DNA from: Rhodocyclaceae bacterium
Lineage (GTDB): Bacteria > Pseudomonadota > Gammaproteobacteria > Burkholderiales > Rhodocyclaceae
Length of the DNA: 46,688 nucleotides
Reading direction: 5' to 3'
Assembly (NCBI GenBank): GCA_020445785.1
Contig: JAGRFZ010000017.1
Coordinates: forward strand, 51,741 to 98,428
Below the pieces are notes generated by a model, which saw nothing but the letters and a program-made list of their open reading frames with translations, had not been told where the DNA came from and made no database searches. The position numbers and the translations under genes are program-made. This document shows, in pieces, positions 42,207-46,688 of this stretch (position 1 is the first letter of the stretch; every line of letters begins with the position of its first letter).

Positions 42207-42716
42207 TCATGACCCGGACAACTCGCTCTCTATACGAATGGTCGATTCCTCCGGCAAGTGTGCAGAACCGTTCATCCTCCAACTGCGAAACTCATCCTCG
42301 AGTCGGACTTGCCAGCGACCGGCACTCGGGTACTGCATCTGCCCAGCGTACATGTCTCCCTGACGGGTCAGCAGCACCTCCTGGTCCTCCCCCGACCGAG
42401 TCGGATGTACCAGGGTCAGGACGACCCGCTCCGGAAGCGGGGCCGCCGCGAGGGAATCGAGCCGGGCGCGGACCGAACCACCGCCCAGTTCGATGACGGC
42501 CACCAACGCCATCGCGCGTGCGCGTTCTTCCCGCGCAATGGTCTGGTTGATGGCGAGCCCCTGCTTGTAATAGTCGTCGGCCACCAGGCCATCGCTGGTC
42601 CGGGTGGCGATCACGATCGTCGCAATTCCGCCAAGGATGGCCGCGGCGGGCAGCGAAATCACCAGCCAGACCAGCTTTTCACGATACCAGGGGCGGCGCT
42701 GATTCGACTCCTGCAT
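42207..42716 (-). CDS. ccoH: FixH/CcoH-family oxidase assembly protein
   Basis: 169 residues with one N-terminal membrane helix (about 16-38, LVWLVISLPAAAILGGIATIV) and the family sequence VADDYYKQGLAINQTIARE, followed by a beta-rich periplasmic domain. CcoH/FixH helps assemble cbb3 oxidase. It starts 10 bases after the ccoG stop, the usual order. Confidence 0.9.
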   Translation of the reverse strand: MQESNQRRPWYREKLVWLVISLPAAAILGGIATIVIATRTSDGLVADDYYKQGLAINQTIAREERARAMALVAVIELGGGSVRARLDSLAAAPLPERVVLTLVHPTRSGEDQEVLLTRQGDMYAGQMQYPSAGRWQVRLEDEFRSWRMNGSAHLPEESTIRIESELSGS

Positions 42717-42726
42717 GGTGGGATCC

Positions 42727-44157
42727 TCAACGCGGCATGATGAAGGTGGTGTGCTCCTTCACCCGGACCTTGGCATCATCGAGGGCCTGAACCACGACAT
42801 GAATGCCATGCGATCCCGGCTCCACCGCACCATAGGGAATCTGCGCCTGGATCGTGACCGCCTGGGTCGTCGCCGGACCGATTTCGATGGTCTCCGGCCC
42901 GACCATCCGAAGCCCTTCACCACCCTCGAGCGTCAGCGCAAAACTTCGCGGTGCCTCGGTCATGTTCATCACCTGCAGACGATAGGCATTTTCGATGTAG
43001 CCGTCGGCCACTTCCCGCGCAAGGCTGGCGCGATCGCGGATGATGTCGACGCGCAACGGCGAACGGGTCGCGAGGCCCCATACGAAGGCCAGGGTCACCA
43101 CGCCGAGAATCGCACCATAGACCAGCGTACGCGGACGCATCACGTGGGCGAGAATCTCCTTCATGCCCCAGTGTTTCTTGACCGCATTCTCGGTCGAATA
43201 GCGGATCAAGCCTCTGGGGTAGTTCATCTTGTCCATCACCTGGTCGCAGGCGTCGATGCAAGCAGCGCAACCGATGCACTCGTACTGCATTCCGTCGCGG
43301 ATGTCGATCCCGGTCGGGCACACCTGGACACAGATGCCGCAGTCTACGCAGTCGCCCTTGTTCAGCGCGCGAGGATCGACACCCTTCTTGCGCGCGCCCC
43401 TCGGCTCGCCGCGCTCATCGTCGTAGGTAATGACGAGTGTATCCGGGTCGAACATCACACCTTGAAATCGCGCATACGGACACATGTACTTGCAGACTTG
43501 CTCGCGCATGACCCCGGCCATCAGGTACGTGAAGCTCGAGTAGAACAGGATCCAGAACAACTCCCACGGCCCGAAGCTGAAGGAAAGTGCCGACTGAACC
43601 AATTCCCGGATTGGCGTGAAGTAGCCGACGAAGGTGAAACCGGTCCACAGCGACAGTGCGATCCACGCAGCGTACTTGAGCCCCTTGACCCGTGCCTTGC
43701 GTCCGCTCATGTCGGACTTGTCGAGCTTCATGCGCTTGTTGCGGTCACCCTCGATCTTCTGTTCGATCCACATGAAGATTTCGGTGTACACGGTCTGGGG
43801 ACAGGCATAGCCGCACCACAGCCGGCCGGCGATCGCGGTGAAGAAGAACAGTGCGTAGGCGGAGATGATCAACAGGATCGCCAGGAAAAACACATCCTGC
43901 GGCCAGAATACCCAACCGAAGATATAGAACTTCCGCTCGACGAGATGGAAGAGCACCGCCTGGCGCCCGTTCCATGGGATCCAGCACAAGCCATAGAAGA
44001 GCAACTGGGTAAACCATACGAGCCCCCAGCGCCATTTGGCGAACAGGCCGGAGACCGCACGCACGTAGACCTTCTGCCGGACGGCGTAGAGACTTTCTTC
44101 TTGGGTCGGGGCTGCCGCCTGGCCTTGCGCCTCGCGGCTTGTGGCTTGATCGGACAT
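42727..44157 (-). CDS. ccoG: CcoG/FixG/RdxA ferredoxin-like cbb3 assembly protein
   Basis: 476 residues. Several N-terminal membrane helices carry GRLWCGYACPQTV (C115, C119) and CKYMCPYARFQ (C222, C226). A di-cluster ferredoxin domain follows with C270, C273, C276, C280 and C294, C297, C300, C304, and then an Ig-like C-terminal periplasmic domain. CcoG is linked to Cu(II) reduction during cbb3 maturation. The ATG lacks a clear ribosome-binding site. A TATAAT (minus strand, 44182-44187) 25-30 bases upstream suggests its own promoter. Confidence 0.95.
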   Translation of the reverse strand: MSDQATSREAQGQAAAPTQEESLYAVRQKVYVRAVSGLFAKWRWGLVWFTQLLFYGLCWIPWNGRQAVLFHLVERKFYIFGWVFWPQDVFFLAILLIISAYALFFFTAIAGRLWCGYACPQTVYTEIFMWIEQKIEGDRNKRMKLDKSDMSGRKARVKGLKYAAWIALSLWTGFTFVGYFTPIRELVQSALSFSFGPWELFWILFYSSFTYLMAGVMREQVCKYMCPYARFQGVMFDPDTLVITYDDERGEPRGARKKGVDPRALNKGDCVDCGICVQVCPTGIDIRDGMQYECIGCAACIDACDQVMDKMNYPRGLIRYSTENAVKKHWGMKEILAHVMRPRTLVYGAILGVVTLAFVWGLATRSPLRVDIIRDRASLAREVADGYIENAYRLQVMNMTEAPRSFALTLEGGEGLRMVGPETIEIGPATTQAVTIQAQIPYGAVEPGSHGIHVVVQALDDAKVRVKEHTTFIMPR

Positions 44158-44181
44158 AATAGTTATATTCGCATATTCTGA

Positions 44182-44187
44182 ATTATA
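44182..44187 (-). promoter_or_regulatory. Possible -10 box of ccoG
   Basis: TATAAT on the minus strand in an AT-rich 40-base stretch that stands out from the GC-rich surroundings, 25 bases before the ccoG start codon. No FNR box was seen next to it. Confidence 0.45.
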
Positions 44188-44199
44188 TTGGCCAAATTA

Positions 44200-44219
44200 C
44201 CCCGGGGCACGCCCCGGGG
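44200..44219. repeat. GC-rich double palindrome between ccoP and ccoG
   Basis: CCCCGGGG occurs twice (44200-44207 and 44212-44219) separated by CACG. The copies can pair with each other as a perfect 8-bp stem. The element lies 35 bases after the ccoP stop and may stabilise or end the ccoNOQP transcript; there is no proper T-run. Confidence 0.5.
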
Positions 44220-44253
44220 CACGGTCGAGCGGGCATCGCTCGCTGATAGCGCG

Positions 44254-45168
44254 TTACTTGTTCGACAGGCTGTAGACGTAGGCCGCCAGCAAATGAACCT
44301 TGGCATCACCAAGGAATTCCTCGAACGCAGGCATGCGGTTTTGACGGCCGTTCGAGATGGTCTCGATGATCGTCGCCTCGCTCGAACCATAGAGCCAGGT
44401 CTTGTCCGCCAAGTTCGGCGCCCCGATCGCTTGATTGCCCGTCGCATCGGCACCATGGCATGCCGCGCAAGTCGTCGCAAACTGCTCCGCGCCCTGCTGC
44501 GCGCGAGCCGAATCATGCGCCAGGCCCGACAGCGAACGCACGTAGTTGGCCAGGTTCTTCGCACCTTCTGCCCCGACCACCGGGCCAAACGGAGGCATCA
44601 TCCCCTGCCGGCCGCCCAGGATCGTCGCCTTGATCGTTTCCGGCGCACCACCATAGAGCCAGTCCTCGTCCGTCAGATTCGGGAAGCCCTTCGCACCCCG
44701 TGCGTCGGACCCATGGCACTGGGCACAATAGGTCAAGAACATCCGCTGCCCCATTGCATTGGCTTCCGGATCGGCCGCAACCGCCTGCAGATCCTGCGCC
44801 TGATACTTCGCGAAGATCGGACCATACCGATCCTCGGCCGCCTTCATCTCACGCGCATATTGGCTGTTTTCGCCGTGGGCCGAACTCCAGCCGAACACGC
44901 CCTTGGTGTTGCCGAAGCCCGGAAACACGACCATGTAGGCAATCGCGAAAAAGATCGTGATCCAGAATAGGTACATCCACCAGCGCGGCAAGGGGTTGTT
45001 GTACTCGCACAAAGTCTCGTCCCAGACGTGACCGTGGAGCTTGGCCTCGCCGCTTTCCGACTTCTCTCCCTTCATGTTCGAAGCCAGCACGAACACGCAG
45101 AAGAGCAGACTCAGGGCGACCAACACCATCACCCACATATTCCAGAAACCGCTAACAAAGTCAGCCAT
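44254..45168 (-). CDS. ccoP: Cytochrome c oxidase cbb3-type subunit III (di-heme)
   Basis: 304 residues from the ATG at 45168 (GGAAGGA upstream); the longer frame is rejected. Two membrane helices (about 9-30 and 62-84) precede two c-type heme sites, CAQCH (148-152) and CAACH (234-238), with Met ligands expected near 190/191 and 279. It receives electrons from cytochrome c and passes them to CcoO/CcoN. Its start overlaps the ccoQ stop by 8 bases. Confidence 0.97.
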   Translation of the reverse strand: MADFVSGFWNMWVMVLVALSLLFCVFVLASNMKGEKSESGEAKLHGHVWDETLCEYNNPLPRWWMYLFWITIFFAIAYMVVFPGFGNTKGVFGWSSAHGENSQYAREMKAAEDRYGPIFAKYQAQDLQAVAADPEANAMGQRMFLTYCAQCHGSDARGAKGFPNLTDEDWLYGGAPETIKATILGGRQGMMPPFGPVVGAEGAKNLANYVRSLSGLAHDSARAQQGAEQFATTCAACHGADATGNQAIGAPNLADKTWLYGSSEATIIETISNGRQNRMPAFEEFLGDAKVHLLAAYVYSLSNK

Positions 45169-45349
45169 TTTTCCTTCCTTCCTTGCGATGTCCGACGTCA
45201 CCGTCGGCCATGTCTTCATCTGCGAAAGGCAGTTGCGCCGCCTCGTCGAATCCCTTCTTGGCCCGGCCGCTGTACGCCCACGCCACGATACCCAGGAAGC
45301 ACAGCAGTCCGAGCACGGTCAGCATCGAACGAAAGTCGTTGATATCCAC
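45161..45349 (-). CDS. ccoQ: Cbb3-type cytochrome oxidase subunit IV
   Basis: 62 residues with one membrane helix (about 9-27, LTVLGLLCFLGIVAWAY) followed by the typical polar tail SGRAKKGFDEAAQLPFADED. CcoQ stabilises the complex. It sits between ccoO (16 bases upstream) and ccoP (8-base overlap). Confidence 0.95.
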   Translation of the reverse strand: MDINDFRSMLTVLGLLCFLGIVAWAYSGRAKKGFDEAAQLPFADEDMADGDVGHRKEGRKNG

Positions 45350-45365
45350 GGCGCAATCACCACCC

Positions 45366-45977
45366 TCACTGAACGCGCTTCAGCGCTGTACCGAGGCCTT
45401 GCAGGTAGGCCACCACCGCATCGAGCTCGGACTTGCCCGCGACCGCATCGTTGGCCGCGGCAATCTGCTCGTCGGTGTAGGGCACGCCGACCTTGCGCAA
45501 GGCCTCCATCCGCGCCGCGACGTCGGTATCCAGCGTCCTTTCCAGCCACGGAAATGCCGGCATGTTGGACTCGGGCACGACGTCGCGCGGGTTGATCAGG
45601 TGCACGCGATGCCATTCGTCGGAGTAACGCCCGCCGACCCGGTGCAGATCGGGACCCGTGCGCTTCGAACCCCACTGAAACGGGTGGTCGTAGACAAACT
45701 CGCCAGCGACCGAATAGTGGCCGTAGCGTTCGGTCTCGGCGCGGAACGGCCGAATCATCTGCGAATGGCAGTTGTAGCAGCCCTCTCGAACGTAGACATC
45801 GCGACCGGCCAGCTGCAGCGCATCGTAAGGCTTGAGGCCTTCGACCGGAGTCGTCGTCGACTTCTGGAAGAACAGCGGCACGATCTCCACCAGACCGCCC
45901 ACGCTGACCGTCAGCAGCGTCAGCACGATCATCCAGCCGACACTCTTCTCGATAAATTCGTGTTTGCTTTGAGCCAT
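45366..45977 (-). CDS. ccoO: Cytochrome c oxidase cbb3-type subunit II (mono-heme)
   Basis: 203 residues. One N-terminal membrane anchor (about 15-36) precedes the heme c motif CYNCH (67-71), [27 protein letters not shown] and the axial Met region [10 protein letters not shown]. It lies 16 bases after ccoN. Confidence 0.97.
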   Translation of the reverse strand: MAQSKHEFIEKSVGWMIVLTLLTVSVGGLVEIVPLFFQKSTTTPVEGLKPYDALQLAGRDVYVREGCYNCHSQMIRPFRAETERYGHYSVAGEFVYDHPFQWGSKRTGPDLHRVGGRYSDEWHRVHLINPRDVVPESNMPAFPWLERTLDTDVAARMEALRKVGVPYTDEQIAAANDAVAGKSELDAVVAYLQGLGTALKRVQ

Positions 45978-45993
45978 TTTGTTCCTCTCCCGA

Positions 45994-46688
45994 TCAGGCG
46001 TGAGCCGCGGCCGGAGCGACCACCGGCGCGTCGTAGGCCTGACGGCCCGAGATCGTCTTCAGCATGTTGTAGAACATGATGAACATGCCGCCGAGGAACA
46101 ATACGCCGCCGAGCAAGCGGATCGACCAGAACGGATAGCTGGCCTTCACCGATTCGACGAAGGAGTAGGTCAGCGTGCCGTCGGGGTTGGTCGCGCGCCA
46201 CATCAGGCCCTGCATGACGCCGGCGATCCACATCGAGGCGATGTAGAGCACCACGCCGATGGTGGCCACCCAGAAGTGGGTCGTAATCAACTTGGTCGAA
46301 TACATCTCGGTCTTTCCGTACATCCGCGGCAACAGGTAGTAGATCGAGCCGATCGACACCATCGCGACCCAACCGAGCGCGCCGGAATGCACGTGACCGA
46401 CGGTCCAGTCGGTGTAGTGCGACAGGGCATTGACGGTTTTCACCGACATCATCGGACCTTCGAAGGTCGACATGCCGTAGAACGACAACGAGGTGATCAG
46501 GAACTTCAGGATCGGATCGGTGCGCAGCTTATGCCAGGCGCCCGACAGGGTCATGATGCCGTTGATCATGCCGCCCCAACTGGGCGCCAGCAGGATCAGC
46601 GAGAAGACCATGCCGACCGACTGGGTCCAGTCCGGCAATGCCGTGTAGTGCAGGTGGTGCGGACCCGCCCACATGTAGGTGAAGATCA
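45994..46688 (-). CDS. ccoN: Cbb3-type cytochrome oxidase subunit I, C-terminal part (5' end outside window)
   Basis: About 231 C-terminal residues are visible; the frame runs through the right edge and the start lies outside. The conserved segment [15 protein letters not shown] contains histidines for the low-spin heme b and the heme b3/CuB site, and [18 protein letters not shown] precedes it. Several membrane helices follow. CcoN is the catalytic core that reduces oxygen at high affinity and pumps protons. Confidence 0.97.
   Translation of the reverse strand, partial: IFTYMWAGPHHLHYTALPDWTQSVGMVFSLILLAPSWGGMINGIMTLSGAWHKLRTDPILKFLITSLSFYGMSTFEGPMMSVKTVNALSHYTDWTVGHVHSGALGWVAMVSIGSIYYLLPRMYGKTEMYSTKLITTHFWVATIGVVLYIASMWIAGVMQGLMWRATNPDGTLTYSFVESVKASYPFWSIRLLGGVLFLGGMFIMFYNMLKTISGRQAYDAPVVAPAAAHA

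Overview
The window is GC-rich, densely packed bacterial DNA. Its housekeeping order (serS, rarA, lolA, ftsK, crp-type regulator, trxB), a cbb3 oxidase cluster with hemN and fnr, a class I PHA synthase, a glutamine-dependent NAD synthetase next to glnB, and a nifV homocitrate synthase suggest a betaproteobacterium, probably Rhodocyclales-like: micro-aerobic, PHA-storing and possibly diazotrophic. This placement is an inference from gene content and order, not a phylogeny.

Region 1 (1-13857, all minus strand) is the unusual part. Five tightly coupled genes read toward the left edge: a GAF-HlyD adaptor, a PqqD-like/M50 metalloprotease/HlyD membrane protein, a short SecA-like ATPase, a second HlyD adaptor, and the first 2489 residues of a giant repeat protein. 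The giant protein has no ordinary signal peptide. It starts with a LEPR-XLL-like motif and a DUF4347 domain, followed by LamG, beta-helix, cadherin-like and near-identical 100-residue repeats. No ABC exporter or TolC-type channel lies in the window. I read this as a candidate dedicated export system for the giant surface or secreted protein. I know of no characterised equivalent.

Region 2 (13858-31084) is mostly core metabolism and envelope maintenance: nifV behind a good sigma-54 promoter match, tRNA-Ser(CGA), an AhpD-like protein, mltF, serS, a small cysteine-containing protein, rarA, lolA, ftsK, a CRP-family regulator, trxB, an Smr protein with extra N-terminal motif copies, glnB, nadE, a FemAB/DUF482-like protein and ppa.

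Region 3 (31085-33367) is a cobalamin riboswitch followed by tonB-exbB-exbD, which points to energised uptake of corrinoid under B12 control.

Region 4 (33402-46688) is a respiratory and copper block: copZ, copA, a SafE-like membrane protein and hemN on the minus strand; fnr on the plus strand, with an FNR box between hemN and fnr; phaC; a universal stress protein with an FNR box about 41-44 bases upstream of its predicted start site; then a small membrane protein, fixH, ccoG, ccoP, ccoQ, ccoO and the 3' end of ccoN, all on the minus strand. Together these genes build and copper-load the high-affinity oxidase and adjust it to low oxygen.

Start sites were chosen by ribosome-binding sites and family lengths. 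Several are non-ATG and are flagged. All domain calls come from reading motifs, without database searches.
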